Source: Azolla caroliniana
Lineage: Eukaryota > Polypodiophyta
Reading direction: 5' to 3'
Length of the DNA stretch: 64,000 nucleotides
NCBI GenBank assembly: GCA_043228905.1
Contig: JBHGNT010000010.1
Location: forward strand, 1,984,001 to 2,048,000
The notes beneath the pieces are model-generated. The model searched no databases, was not told the origin of the DNA, and saw nothing but the letters and a program-made list of their open reading frames with translations. The position numbers and the translations under genes were made by a program. The first letter of the stretch is position 1, and each line of letters begins with the position of its first letter. This document shows positions 19,679 to 31,223 of the stretch, piece by piece.

Positions 19679-22600
19679 ATGCAACTGGACATCTCCTGTC
19701 GCCCACATTCTCTTGGTTCCATTGACGGACCATCAGGCAATTTCACATTGGAGGTATGGCTTTCGTTTAACTCTAGTTCCATTCAGTCTGTTGCTTTACT
19801 TGATTCTGGGGCATCTTCTTGCTTCATTGACGTCGCGTTTGCCCAAGCACATGGCGTACCTGTCGTTGGCCTCTCAAAACCCATTCCAGTTGAAGCCATC
19901 GACGGGTGCGTCCTCTCGTCAGGTGCAATTACTCAAGCTACAATCCCATTAGGGCTTCGGGTGGGCTCACACCAAGAGGAGCTCACCTTTTACCTCATCG
20001 CATCTCCTCGACATCCGATCGTCTTAGGACTAACGTGGTTGGAGGCGCACAATCCAATAGTGGATTGGTGCAACCGCTCGATCACATTTAGGAAGCGAAG
20101 ATGCTCGTGCAAAAGTATGAAGGTAAATTCAGTTTCCTATCCTTCGGAGACGGTCGACTCCGAATTGACTACCCCATCATCCGTCCAGGATGGGTTTGTT
20201 TGTGGCGCCATTTCTAACACACTCCATGTTATTCCCGAAAAATACCAACACTTCTCCGACGTATTTGAAAAATGTAATGCCGATCGGTTGCCTGAACACC
20301 GGCTCTACGACTATCCGATTGATCTTCAAGAAGGTGCGTGTCCACCCTTTGGTCCTCTATATGTGTTGTCTGCACCAGAGTTGAAGGCCCTTCGTGTGTA
20401 TATCGATGAGAACCTCGAGAAAGGCTTTATTCAACCTTCTAAGTCACCAGCCGGGGCCCCCATTTTATTTGTGAAGAAGAAGGACGGCTCTCTATGCTTA
20501 TGCGTTGAGTACCGAGGTCTCAACAAACTCACTGTGCGCAACCGTTATCCGCTACCTCTGATCCCCGAACTCCTTGATCGGCTCCGAGTTGCGCGTGTCT
20601 TCTCCAAAGTTGATCTGCGTGGAGCGTACAATCTAGTACGCATCAAGCCGGGGGATGAATGGAAAACCGCATTTCGAACACGGTATGGGCATTTCGAATA
20701 CAAGGCAATGCCTTTTGGTCTTACTAACGCTCCCGCAGTTTTTCAACATATGATGAACGATATTTTCCGGGAATATCTTGATCTTTTTGTTGTCATTTAC
20801 CTCGATGATATTCTCATTTTCTCGCCAAACATGGAGGAGCACACTCGCCAAGTCCGATTAGTTCTTGCCAAACTTCGCGAGCATGGCCTTTATGCCAAAG
20901 GCGAGAAATGCGAGTTCGACCGTACCTCGATCGAATTTCTGGGCTACATCATCTGGCCCACTGGCATCACCATGGATATGAAGAAGGTCTCTGTCATTCA
21001 GGCGTGGGCGACTCCAAGGCGACTTAAAGATGTGCAATCCTTCCTCGGCTTCGCGAATTTTTACCGTCGCTTCATCAAGAGGTTTTCTACCTTAGCACAA
21101 CCTCTTATCGCTCTCACCCATAAAGGCACTCCATTTTTATGGACCTCGGAGGCACAAAATGCATTCGACTCACTCAAACACGCATTCATCACTGCCCCGG
21201 TGCTGCTACATGCCGACCCCACAAAACCCTTCCAAGTTGAAACCGATGCCTCTGACTTTGCCATTGGAGCCATCTTATCCCAAGCAGACGACAACAACCT
21301 AATGCACCCAGTGGCTTACTATTCCCGAAAATTTACGGCATCCGAAATCAATTATCCCATTTACGACAAGGAGCTTGCTGCTATCATTGCTGCCTTCGAA
21401 GAATGGTGACCCTACTTGGCCGGCGCACAACATCGTGTCCAGGTAGTGACTGATCATAAAAATTTAGTTTATTTTTCCACCACTCGTACTTTGAATCGAA
21501 GGCAGGCCCGTTGGTCGACATTTCTCGCCGACTACGATTTTGAGATCGTATTTCGACCTGGTGGCCAACATGGGAAGGCTGATGCCCTTTCTCGCCGAGC
21601 TGACCTTGCACTCCGCCCTGGGGATGCTGCTTATGCTCAACAATCTAGACGTTTGTTGAAACCCGACCAATTGCATCTGTTTGCCACTTGTATGTTGCAG
21701 GATGATTCTTTACTCCAACAAATCACTGATGCATCCAAGACCGATGCGTTCGCCAACAAGATTCGAGATAGTCTACAAAACCCCTCCAAGGCAACCAAAA
21801 GGAAGGATCTTGACTCCTTCACCATACAAGAGGGTTTGTTGTTCCGAGATCATCTCTTATACGCCCCAGAGGGCCCATGTCGCACCCGGGTGTTGCGGGA
21901 ATGCCACGATGACCCACTTGCAGGTCATTTTGGGGTCGCGAAAACCCTCGAGCTAATCTCTCGGGGGTATTGGTGGCCACAACCATGGAAGTTGGTCAAA
22001 GAATACATAAAGAGTTGTGAGGTTTGTGCTCGCTCCAAAGCCATTCATCATCGGCCATACGGCTTACTACAGCCGCTTCCATGTCCTCGTCATCCTTGGG
22101 CCTCTATCTCTATGGACCTGATAACTGATCTACCCTTGGTCAATAGCTATGACTCGGTGTTGGTCGTTGTCGATCGGTTTACGAAGATGGCTCACTTCAC
22201 TCCATGCTCCAAAACCATTTCCGGAGAAGGAATGGTGCATCTCCTACTCAACAATGTAGCACGCTTGCATGGACTCCCCGATGATGTCATCTCGGATCGC
22301 GGACCCCAGTTTGTCTCTCACTTCTGGCAGTGCCTGCTACAAACTTTAGGCATCTCTGTCAAGTTGTCCTCCGCTTATCACCCCCAAACTGACGGGCAAA
22401 CGGAGCGTGTCAACCAAATCCTTGAGCAGTATCTTCGGTGCTCGGTTAGTTACCAACAAGAGGATTGGGTCAACTTACTTTCGCTCACGGAATTCGCCTA
22501 CAATAATTCTCTCCATGCATCGACTGGCGTCACTCCCTTCTTTGCCAACTACGGTTTACATCCTCGCTTCAACATTTCCCTTCCTACCACTTCCGTGAAC

Positions 22601-23227
22601 CCTTCGGCGGAGGATCGTGCCCGCATTTTGGAAGAAGTACATCATGATTTATCCTTGGAGCTTAGTCTTGCTAGTGAACGATACAAGAAGTAGGCTGATC
22701 GCCATCGATCTTCCACTCCACACTTTGTCGTTGGAGACATGGTTTGGTTGTTATGTCGACACATCTCTACTACTCGTCCATGTGCGAAACTTGATTACAA
22801 GAAGTTGGGACCATTCCGTATCATCAAGTGCATCAATCCCGTCGCCTTCCGGCTCGCCCTTCCATCCCACTTCCAGATTCACGATGTTTTTCATGTCTCC
22901 CTCCTCGAACCCCATTATGCTTCACAACTCCCAGGACGTCAAGCCCCACCACCACCACCTGTGCAATTGACGACAGGGGAGGAATACGAGGTCGACCAAA
23001 TCCTTGACTCGCGTTGGCACCGTCGACACTTGCAATACCTCATCCTATGGAGGGGTTACCCCATGTCTGAGGCCACATGGGAACCATCGGCAAATTTACA
23101 AAATGCCCCAGAGGTCGTCCAAGATTTTCATCACCGATATCCCCACAAACCAACGGCCGATTTGAGAAGGCGGCGTAAGAGGGGGGATAATGTCAAGATT
23201 CGAACTCTTGACATGACCATGTTATAA
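19679..23227 (+). pseudogene. Chromovirus Pol: protease, RT, RNase H, integrase, chromodomain (two stops)
   Basis: Protease VALLDSGASSCFI (about 19793); RT with [32 protein letters not shown] and YLDDILIF (about 20800); RNase H VETDASDFAIGAIL; integrase zinc region (HFGVAKTLELI, CEVCARSK) and core (SMDLITDLP, VISDRGPQFVS, TDGQTERVNQ); then a chromodomain from about 22980 (YEVDQILDSR, YLILWRGYP, ATWEP). Stops at 21407 (TGA) and 22691 (TAG) are each one C-to-T step from CGA and CAG. The final frame crosses the polypurine tract and ends inside the 3' LTR, common in this group. Near-intact, but probably inactive. Confidence 0.92.
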
Positions 23228-23543
23228 TCTACTATTATGAGTTAACCAAGATATCTAGTACTAGTTATGTATGTAATTGGTCCTTATTATTTTGCTAGCA
23301 TCATGTGCATAGTTGCTCCCTTGTAGTATTTACACTTGGCACATGCATGCATACCTACATGCTCTATTGTAGATTCACATGCGTGCAACAAGTATGCATA
23401 CCATGTAGTATAAATAGAGGAGTTCACCTTGAAGGAATTCAAGGTGAACAACACCAGTTATGGAGTCTTTCCTTTAGTACTATCTTCTTTCTTGTCCATT
23501 TGGTTATCTTCTTGGTTGTCTCTTGAGTTTATGATCCGTGACA
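23191..23543 (+). repeat. 3' LTR of chromovirus
   Basis: Direct repeat of 18254-18606, preceded by the polypurine tract AGAGGGGGGATAA and followed by CCCGT. Confidence 0.95.
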
Positions 23544-23836
23544 CCCGTGGATACTTGCTTGAAACCCGTCGGTAGCCACCCGGTTGAAGGATGTCACTTG
23601 TAGTCCTTCCGAAATCCCGCACCGTATCATTTCCGCCTTGTAGTCCCGAAGATAGCGTGATACATATTTTCCGTTGAATTGCCCGATCCGTTACACGAGC
23701 CGCTCTATTGCCGCCGCTATCTCCGACATCGCACGTTGTTCTTGAAGCATCCGCTCGAACATCATCATCATGTCGTTAGCCTCCGATTGATTTTCCATCT
23801 CCTTGCCACCCGTGTTCACGCTGGGTTCACCACTTG
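23544..23836 (-). pseudogene. Outer Gypsy Gag N-terminus and primer site
   Basis: On the minus strand the LTR is followed by four bases, then TGGTGAACCCAGCGTGAA (23815-23832), then an ATG opening MENQSEANDMMMMF and IERLV. A TAA follows, and the frame continues with GQFNGKYVSRYLRDYKAEM. These match the start of the gag-only element (RFDGKEDPKFLRAYDAEM) and the relic at 31.25 kb (RFGGKDTMSYLEAYRAEM). It joins 18253 in frame. Confidence 0.85.
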
Positions 23837-24499
23837 TGTCATGCCTTTCGGCTCCGGATCGTTGCGTGAGTCGGGCGGGAACCACTGAGGTTTTGGACTA
23901 GGAGAAAAGTAAATTCCAAGGTAATGAAGAATATGAAATATGTTGTAAGAAAGAAAGATATGAAAAACTTGTGAATCTCACGAGTGTAGTGTATTAGTGA
24001 GTACTCAGATTAAGAGACAAAAATAGTTAGCAAATTCGTGAATCCCACGATTATATTATATTAATCCACCTTTATAAAATAAGCAACAACCACTATACAG
24101 CTTTCTCTCTCCCTTATATAGTGTTGGAAGAGTCTAAGTTTATCACATGCAAGCATCATGATTTTCCTAACTTTAGTTTTCATGCACACTGCATGTGCAT
24201 GATTAGCTTTCTATCCCATCTTTTTCTTTTTTTAACTCAAGTATGTATGCATGAATAACTTTTTGTACCATGCATATCTAGAATATTTACATGGGATAAA
24301 GTTTAGTATAACTTTAAAATTCATAATATGCTAGTATAGTGGTAAGGCTAGGGTTTGTCTACGTGGAGGTATAGGGTTTGAACCCTGCCCTAAGCACGTA
24401 ATAAATATTTTTAATATTTTATTTTATTTATTATATGTACTTTTAAATTGGATATAGTATTTTACATATTTCACATAGTGTGTGATTCACACTACGACA
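23837..24499 (-). repeat. 5' LTR of outer Gypsy
   Basis: Equal in length to 1761-2423, with about 21 differences. ACAT at 24500-24503 pairs with ACGT at 1757-1760 as the target duplication. Confidence 0.93.
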
Positions 24500-24503
24500 A
24501 CAT

Positions 24504-25133
24504 TATCAAAGTTGATCACTGAAACTTATACCCCAAAGCCAGATGTACAACATTTGGATGAAGTTTATGATTTTAAACACTTCTATGTGGATGGTGATGG
24601 GACTCTATGTAGGGTTCTTGCACCGCTTAATAATATAAGTTTTAACCACGTCTTCCTCATCAAAAGAAGTTCTATCAGCCACAACCAGATGATGCTCTAT
24701 GCCAAACAATACTCATCTACTTCACAATGGGAGCCACAAGAGGGATGTACGCTCTTATTGCATTTTCTAGATGCGGTAATCCATGGTGCAAAACAAATGC
24801 CATATGATGACCATAAAAGATTGGCTACTGGTAGTTCTAATGAAGAGCAAAAGATATATTGGATGTGGTGCCTTGAAGACAAACACAAAAATATTGAGCG
24901 TACCAAAAAGTATGTTGGTGATTAGGATGTTAATTGGTGGGGTAACTTCTTTAATCATCAACATACGAATTTAGATAACCACTTCAATGTCAGTTACTGG
25001 CCCCTCCAAAATCAATTCAAATGGAATATTGATGGCCCATCAATGGTGAGCACGACTTGTTTACAATCACTAGATAATCCTAAATTGAATAATCCAGTTC
25101 GTCTATTATGGACAAACCAACCGCGAACTCAGA
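24504..25133 (+). pseudogene. DUF7869-type protein, part after the Gypsy insertion
   Basis: The frame from 1760 continues here (FTLPT then LSKLITETYTPKP). Landmarks are FKHFYVDGDG, CRVLAPLNNISFNHVFLIKR and WGNFFNHQH. One stop (TAG at 24923) is a CAG-to-TAG step; the frame then stays readable to about 25133, where a family-A repeat interrupts it. The function is unknown; see 497-1760. Confidence 0.65.
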
Positions 25134-27133
25134 GGGAGCACGAATGATAAGAGATAAAGATCAAGGAGACAATATGGCATGAAATGAGAATACTAGATTG
25201 ATGTGTCAATGACTAGTGTTGAATCCCCTAAAAGGGACCAAGAAGGTTACAAGTATTTATAGAAGTTCTGAGATTGAATATCTCTAGAATATACCTGAGA
25301 AATATCTCTAGAATATACCCGAAAAATATTTCTTGAATATATCCGTTTAGAATACACCATAGAATTTTCTAGAATATACTAAAGGCTCTAGAATATTCTA
25401 GAATATAGTATTTGCTAGAATATATAATACTAAATTATCATTATCATATATACGTATCCAGATGGTTAAGCATGACGTCTTGTAGATGTGCAACCCAATT
25501 ATGTACTTGTGTCATTGTGTCGTGACATTATCCTCCCCTTTACTGCCACCTTTTCGAAAGCGTGGTGTAGGGGTGAATGGGAATTGGATGTCATTGTGTC
25601 GTGACATTATCCTCCCCTTTACAGCCACCTTTTCGAAAGCGTGGTGTAGGAGTGAATGGGAATTGGAGCACCAACGTGCGTGAGCGACCATATGTTGTCC
25701 TCACCGGGAATTAGAGCACCAATGGACGTGAGCGACCATGTGCAGCCCTCATGGGGAACTGGAACATGAACGGGAGTGAGTGATAATGCAACCCTCATCG
25801 AGAACTGGAACACAAATGGGCCTCAACGACCATGTGCGGCCCTCATTGGGAACTAGAACACAAACGGACGTGTGTGACCATGTGCAGCCCTCACCGGGAA
25901 CTAGAACACGAATGGGAGTGAGAAACCATGTGGCCCTCACCTGGAACTAGAACACCACCAAGTGAAGGAGTGCAGATGAAGAGGTTGATTTGACTTCTTC
26001 TATCATGAGAGGGTGCTAGCGAGAAACAGACGCGATCCCCACCAAGAAAGTGATCGGTTATGACCCCCACCGGAACTAGAAGGTGAGCGATCAAAATTGA
26101 TCCTTGTCAAAAGAAAGTGGAGCAAAATGCAGAACAAATTTAAAATGGAGTGCAAGCGAGCAATGATTTGATCCCCACCAGGAAAGTGAGCAGTTCTAAC
26201 CCCCACCGGAACTGGGAAGGTGAGTGATCAAAATCGATCCTCACCAAAGGAAAGTGGAATGAAACTTGAACTGAAATGAAAATGGGGTGCAAACGAGCAA
26301 TGATTCGATCCCCACCAAGAAAGTGAACGGTTGTAACCCCCACTGGAACTGTGAAGGTGAGTGATCAAAATCAATCCTTGCCAAAATCATGATGCAAAAT
26401 GATGCCTATAGATGATGACAATGACGATGGAAGAGGCAGAACAATGACGATAATGAAAAATGATGATGTCGAAAATGAGACAATGAAGATGAGGAGGAGG
26501 AGGAAGCGTCTCTAGAAAGAACGATTGTGACTATGGTGACAATGGCGTCTCTAAAATCAAGGATGTTGATGACGATAACTTTGGAAGCAAGGACTATGAA
26601 AATTGTAACTCTAGAAGCAAAGGCAAAGACGAAGACGGGTGATGCTTCCAGTTGGAACGGATTCAAACTGTCACGGGCACACCAAGTGTGGACTGGGACG
26701 GAGCACGGATGATGGGGCTAAGAGCGTGGAACTTAAGAAGCTGGGAATGACACAAGAGCATGAAGATAGAGATAAAGATCACGGAGACAAGATGGGGCGA
26801 AACGAGAATACTAGATTGATGTGTCAATGACTGGTGTTGAATTCCCTAAAAGGGACCAAGGAGGTTACAAGTATTTATACAAGTTCTGAGATTGAATATC
26901 TCTAGAATATACAGGTCTGACAAATATCTCTAGAATATACTCGTCTAGAATACACCACAAAATATTTCTAGAATACACTAAAGGCTCTAGAATATTCTCT
27001 AATGTATTATATAGTAGAATATATAATACTAAATTATTATTATATATACATATCTAGATGGTTAAGCATGACGACTTGTAGATGTGGTGTTGCAAGTTCA
27101 ATGCTCGCCAACTACGTACTTGATGTCACGACA
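25134..27133 (+). mobile_element. Non-autonomous LTR-like element of family A (about 2 kb)
   Basis: Two related ends, 25134-25527 and about 26669-27133, flank non-coding DNA. The right copy starts TGTCACGGG and the left ends CGTGACA, which would be inverted LTR termini; the left copy's own start is truncated. The inner part holds a duplicated block (25511 and 25590) and minisatellite-like units. No gag or pol is seen, so it resembles a TRIM/LARD. It splits the DUF7869-type gene. No clear target duplication was found. Confidence 0.55.
25511..26400 (+). repeat. Minisatellite-like repeats inside family-A element
   Basis: First a tandem pair of about 79 bp (25511, 25590; TTTTCGAAAGCGTGGTGTAG). 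Then about six units of roughly 60 bp with CCCTCACCGGGAACTAGAAC and GACCATGTG. Then about three units of roughly 120 bp with GATCCCCACCAAGAAAGTGA and CCCCCACCGGAACT. Confidence 0.75.
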
Positions 27134-27718
27134 AAGAGATATTTACATGGGACCAAGAATATCGCATGGTGTAGAGGCGAGATGGCAAGGCAATTTACAT
27201 GAGCTACAAATCGGTATGTTGGTTGCAACATTAGTTGGGGGTAATAAGTTGGATTGCTAAAATCACAGAAATGATTAACGATGAAGAAGGCAATCAAGTT
27301 CAATATATTGTGGTTCATTGGTATCATACCTCTTCCCCAGATGCATTTACTAAGAAGTACTCTTTAGAGATGGTTAAGGATGTCGGCACTAAAGAGTGGT
27401 TAAGGATGTCGGCAGCACAAGCAGAAAACGGAGAAGAAAGAATCTACCCAACACATCTACTCTTACATCTGATAATGTAGACATACTAGTGTAGGCCATC
27501 TAAGACGGACCACAATCAAGATAATAAAAGAGAATATCCCATATGTGCCTCCTGATGCAACACAAAGACGAACAAGGAGTATGTCTCATAATCACGGTGA
27601 CGTTGGATTGCAATTGGATTAAGACAATGCATTGGTTACTAGTGATGATGAGGATGAGACCTCACAAACCTCTTCTAGTTCATTGGATGGGTCTGAAGGG
27701 GAAGGCGTATCTTTGTAA
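27134..27718 (+). pseudogene. DUF7869-type protein, C-terminal part
   Basis: Segments in shifting frames read NIAWCRGEMARQF, ELQIGMLVATLVG and then 27235-27480 (VQYIVVHWYHTSS, YSLEMVKDVG). An acidic Ser-rich end follows (SDDEDETSQTSSSSLDGSEG) with a stop TAA at 27716-27718. A small internal duplication (GGTTAAGGATGTCGGCA, 27371 and 27399) adds a frame change. I assign it to the same gene from order and style; homology was not tested. Confidence 0.5.
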
Positions 27719-27959
27719 ATATCGGTGGTAGTCCTTTTGTAAATTTTGTGCATTCTTTTGTAAGTTTCACGTGTCGATTATTTAGGCCTTTTTTGGAAAT
27801 CCCTAAATTTTTGGACATGGTATAAATCAATATATTTTGATTCAATTTTCAAAAACCTTTACGCATGCGATACCCCTTTTTGTGAAACGACCTACTTTGT
27901 GCCTTTTTTGGATGGAAAGTTGTCAAAATGTGACATATTACCTATTTCAAATGGCCCGA

Positions 27960-29580
27960 TGTTTCTTTTGATTCCACCAATTCTCTAATAAAGTGATGTC
28001 TTGCTTGTATATGCTTGTTCTGATCGGTGATCGTAGGATTTGTTGCTAACTTTATGCACGGTTGGTTGTCACAAAATATCTTCATTTTGTGAGTTTAAGA
28101 ATGTCAAGTTCTTCGATGATGGTTTTGATCCATAATCCTTCTATGGTTGTTAGAGGGGTTGCCACGTACTCACTTTCAATGTTGGAAAGAGCTTGAGATA
28201 CTTGTCATTTGGTTTTCCTAGAGATTCTACAGGACCACCAAATATAAAGACCATGCTTGACGTTGAGGGGGAGGTATCAAGTCCTTGGCCCCTTCCCAAT
28301 TAGAATTCATCCAACCAACTAGAGAAGTATCCAGCCATCCACTAGGTTGTGACGAATTCTGAGATTGGAAGCTTTGATATGTGAGACCCATATCCTTGGT
28401 ACATTGGAGATACCATATAAACACGTTTAAGAGCTTGCCAATCTACAAGTCCAGGATTCTAATTAAACATGGAAAGAAAACTTGCACGATAAGAAAGATC
28501 AAGACGAGTGCAACCCACAAGATACCTTATACTACCTAAGATTTGGTGATAAAAGAGTGATTACATAATTTTTTCTTCTTCAATTGACATCGGGCTATCA
28601 TTTGTCGAAAGATTGCATGAAACTATCATATGGGTCGAGATTGGTTTACAATAAACCATCTCAAACTTTTGAAGAATATCCTCCAATTTTCATTGTGTCG
28701 AGGTTAAAGTTCCTTTGATGCAATTGCGAGTTACCTTGATTCCAAAAAAATATTCGAGATGTCCAAGATCTTTTGTCAGGAACTTCCCCTCGAATTGATT
28801 GACTCTCTTGCATATTGAAGTTATAGAATTGCAATCATTTAGTAAATCATCAACGTAAACGCCAATAATTACATAGATAGTGTCTTCCTTGTAAATGTAG
28901 ATATTTTTCTTTGCTTGAAGATGATTGAGGCCCATGGAAACAAGATAAGTGCGTACTTTGAAATACCACATATGGAGAGACTATTGTAGACCATATAATG
29001 ATATGTGAAGTTTGCAAACATAGTTATGAAATTGTGGATGTAAAAAATGAGTTGGTTGCTCTATATGAATCTTCTCGTCGAGTTCTCCATGTAGAAAAGT
29101 GGCTTCAATGTCAAGATGATGGAGTTCGAGGTTAAGGCTAGCAGAAAGGGACAACATTACATGTAGAGGCACCATCTCCAAGATAGGTTCAAATGTATCT
29201 TTAAAATCTATGTCGGGGATTTGTGAAAATCCTCTAGCAATAACATGTGCCTTAAATCGAACCACAATGCCATGGGCTTAAATTTTCTTGGTAAAGACCC
29301 ATTTGTTGGAAATGACATTGTGATCATTGGGGCATGGAACTAAGGTGCGTTGATCTCCAAAGGAATTGGTTGTGTCCAACCAAAAGCATGATCATACAAT
29401 GATTCCTTCCGAGGAAAGAATATAGCTCAACCTCTAATTTACATTAGTCCCTCTACTACACGAACCTTTGGGTTGTATTTCTTTTCTCTCTAAATAAGTA
29501 TAATATATCGCTTCTTTGCCAATAATTGCTAGTATCATTGCTTCAGAGGCATTTTCATGTTTGATGTCCACACGGAGTGG
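27960..29580 (-). pseudogene. Copia polyprotein relic (RT and RNase H)
   Basis: Minus-strand fragments are 28981-29265 (RFKAHVIARGFSQ, LEIEATFLHGELD-like as LDIEATFLHGELD, CKLHISLYGLQ) and 28690-28971 (VIIGVYVDDLL, LTKDLGHLEYFFGIKV), followed by RNase H-like remains down to about 27960. These are standard Copia RT motifs. Frames are broken in many places. No LTRs could be paired. It is unrelated in detail to the young Copia at 6.2 kb. Confidence 0.75.
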
Positions 29581-30256
29581 TCTTTGGATAACCCTCAATC
29601 ATGTTTATTCTTGGTTGTTGTGCCTATTCTTTACTAGATTCAACACTTGGCATCCTTATTACCATGTTATCTTGGCTTCATCGCTTTTTCCTTAATTATC
29701 TATTTTGGGTAGTTAGGCCCATTTTTTGCTCCATCCAACACTTGGCTTCCTCATTACATTTTTATGATTTGATCTCGCACAATGTGGTCCCTAGAAAAGA
29801 TCATGTGAAGGTTTGTCCTTTCGTTCCTTTTCATCATCCATGTGCAACCTTATCTGTTCTGCAGATCTTACTTACACCTGTTTTTTGTCTATAAAGTGGC
29901 CCACATTGCAACCTTATATGGACCAAAGATCTTATTGATGGTGCTCTTTGTGTGTACATCCACCATTAACAACATAAATCTCTCCACATACATCAACAAC
30001 ACAACACAACACAACACAAGCAGGAAGGAAGGTAAGTAGTTGGGGTGTCACTCATAATCACATCTAGTACTAATATGTTTTGTTAACTCCTAACTAATGG
30101 GAAAGTAGCTCCTTTTTTGGAAAAAAACGAAGAAGTTTTGTTAACATCCTAGTTGCACCTCAGCAACATTTCTGTTGTTAATGTGGCTATTAATGCATAA
30201 TTGTTGATTCATGTGTTTGGGTGGGTTGTCATTAATGAATAATTTGGAGGACCAGG
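29581..30256 (+). promoter_or_regulatory. 5' flank of the secreted-protein gene: TATA, UTR exon, UTR intron
   Basis: TATAAAG is near 29892. An AACAC-rich leader follows (about 29980-30020). A good donor GAAG|GTAAGT at 30031/30032 and an acceptor ACCAG|G at 30255/30256 would remove a 224-nt leader intron right before the ATG at 30257. The 29.6-29.85 kb part has a small internal repeat (CACTTGGC) and no gene. Confidence 0.45.
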
Positions 30257-30774
30257 ATGAGGAGTGTAGTGCCACTTCTCTTTGTTGTTGTCATTCTCTT
30301 GGTTTCCATTGGTGCCCCTCAATTGTATTGTGCACAAAATGTTGACGACTTTTGCCCCAAGGCCAACAACGTATTGACACCATCCAATTGGTCGAGACTG
30401 AGGCGACGGTTTATGACCATTTCCTGGCACCAGAGTGGGACTCCGAGAACTCGACCTACTATGTCTGTCTCTTCAATGCCAGTTCCGGCACCACCCCGCC
30501 AGATACATGTTCACACACACCTCCAAGGATCTCCGGAGATATGTGTCAGTGAATGCCACCGACATTATCATCGTGAATTCGTGAATGCCGACACCCAATG
30601 AGCTCTAAACTGGCACGACGAGGGCAAGGAGTAGTTCCTTGTGGAGGCCGACATATCCGATGACAATGATGACACGAACCTGGGATTGTTTGAGTTCACA
30701 CCCGATGACTCGATTTCCTTGGTATGTCCCCACTTCCTAACCGCACGTTGCCAAGCCTACCATATTGTCTCTAG
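30257..30774 (+). pseudogene. Secreted-protein gene, 5' part, frameshifted
   Basis: The start MRSVVPLLFVVVILLVSIGA is a typical signal peptide with cleavage expected near QLYCAQ. After about 38 codons the coding sense moves to the next frame (VETEATVYDHFLAPEW, STYYVCLFNASSGTTPP), then again (RRYVSVNATDIIIVN), then to EADISDDNDDTNLGLFEFTP. At least two frameshifts and two stops are present, so it is a pseudogene. The family is not recognised. A third Gypsy relic interrupts it at 30775; a possible last exon is at 34376-34567, and a related 3' end is near 36745-36885. Confidence 0.5.
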
Positions 30775-31140
30775 TGCCGTGTGGTTCTTCACACACGATA
30801 TGAAAACTAGTAAAATAATTATTTAATATTAGCTTAATGGGTTGGTATGGAAAGATGGACATCTTTAAGAGCTTATGAATGCATTTTACGACACATGAAA
30901 CGGTGTCGTGGAGAAAACCGTCCCTAGGCGGAAACCGGGTATAACGTGTGTAAACCGGCCCTTACATGTGGGCACAAGTTTTGTTGTATAGTATGTGGAT
31001 AGGTACAAGTCGGCTGAGGTGAAATCCCAGGTAGCACGCATTCACTAGGGAGAAAACATGATGTAACGGGTGATAACGGCTTCCCTCCTTGGGCTATAAA
31101 AGAGAGGGAGAGGTATTGTAAAAAAGAGATATCGCGTTTT
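30775..31140 (+). repeat. 5' LTR of Gypsy relic (3' boundary uncertain)
   Basis: The first 129 bp match 33663-33791. A TATA box (CTATAAAAG) is at 31093-31101. No ACGACA end or TGGTGAACCC primer site was found after it, so the LTR end may be deleted. Confidence 0.65.
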
Positions 31141-31223
31141 GTGGAGGACGAAGTGTTGCCGGACTAGAACCGAGCTCTTCTCCTCTGTCTTCTCCATAGT
31201 CGTTCTGTGCAGGTTTCGAGAGG

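Larger units (their letters stand above)
18254..23543 (+). mobile_element. Chromodomain-containing Gypsy (chromovirus, Tcn1-like), self-priming candidate
   Basis: The LTRs are 18254-18606 and 23191-23543, both 353 bp, ending TGTCA...GTGACA, with about three differences. The duplication is CCCGT at 18249-18253 and 23544-23548. Gag is 18657-19673 and pol is 19679-23227. The integrase ends in a chromodomain, which defines chromoviruses. The site after the 5' LTR is not TGG-type: TTGTTCACCTT (18609-18619) is the exact complement of AAGGTGAACAA (18504-18514), which lies where transcription should start. Assignment to the Tcn1-like clade rests on overall resemblance and is not proven. Confidence 0.93.
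1761..24499 (-). mobile_element. Gypsy LTR retrotransposon (outer element), carrying nested insertions
   Basis: The two flanking LTRs are both 663 bp and end TGTCRT...ACGACA. The flanking 4 bp are ACGT (1757-1760) and ACAT (24500-24503), a duplication with one CpG-type change. The element reads on the minus strand: 5' LTR 23837-24499, primer site, gag (23544-23836 then 16965-18253), protease, RT, RNase H and integrase (2480-6222), polypurine tract, 3' LTR 1761-2423. Without the Copia and chromovirus insertions it would be about 6.7 kb. I counted about 21 differences between its LTRs, mostly C-to-T type. It is inactive: many stops, and a deletion in the integrase C-terminus. Confidence 0.92.

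Noticed and set aside
23815-23836. Self-priming for the outer Gypsy
   Set aside because: The site starts TGG like a tRNA site, and its complement is not found near the predicted RNA start in the LTR.
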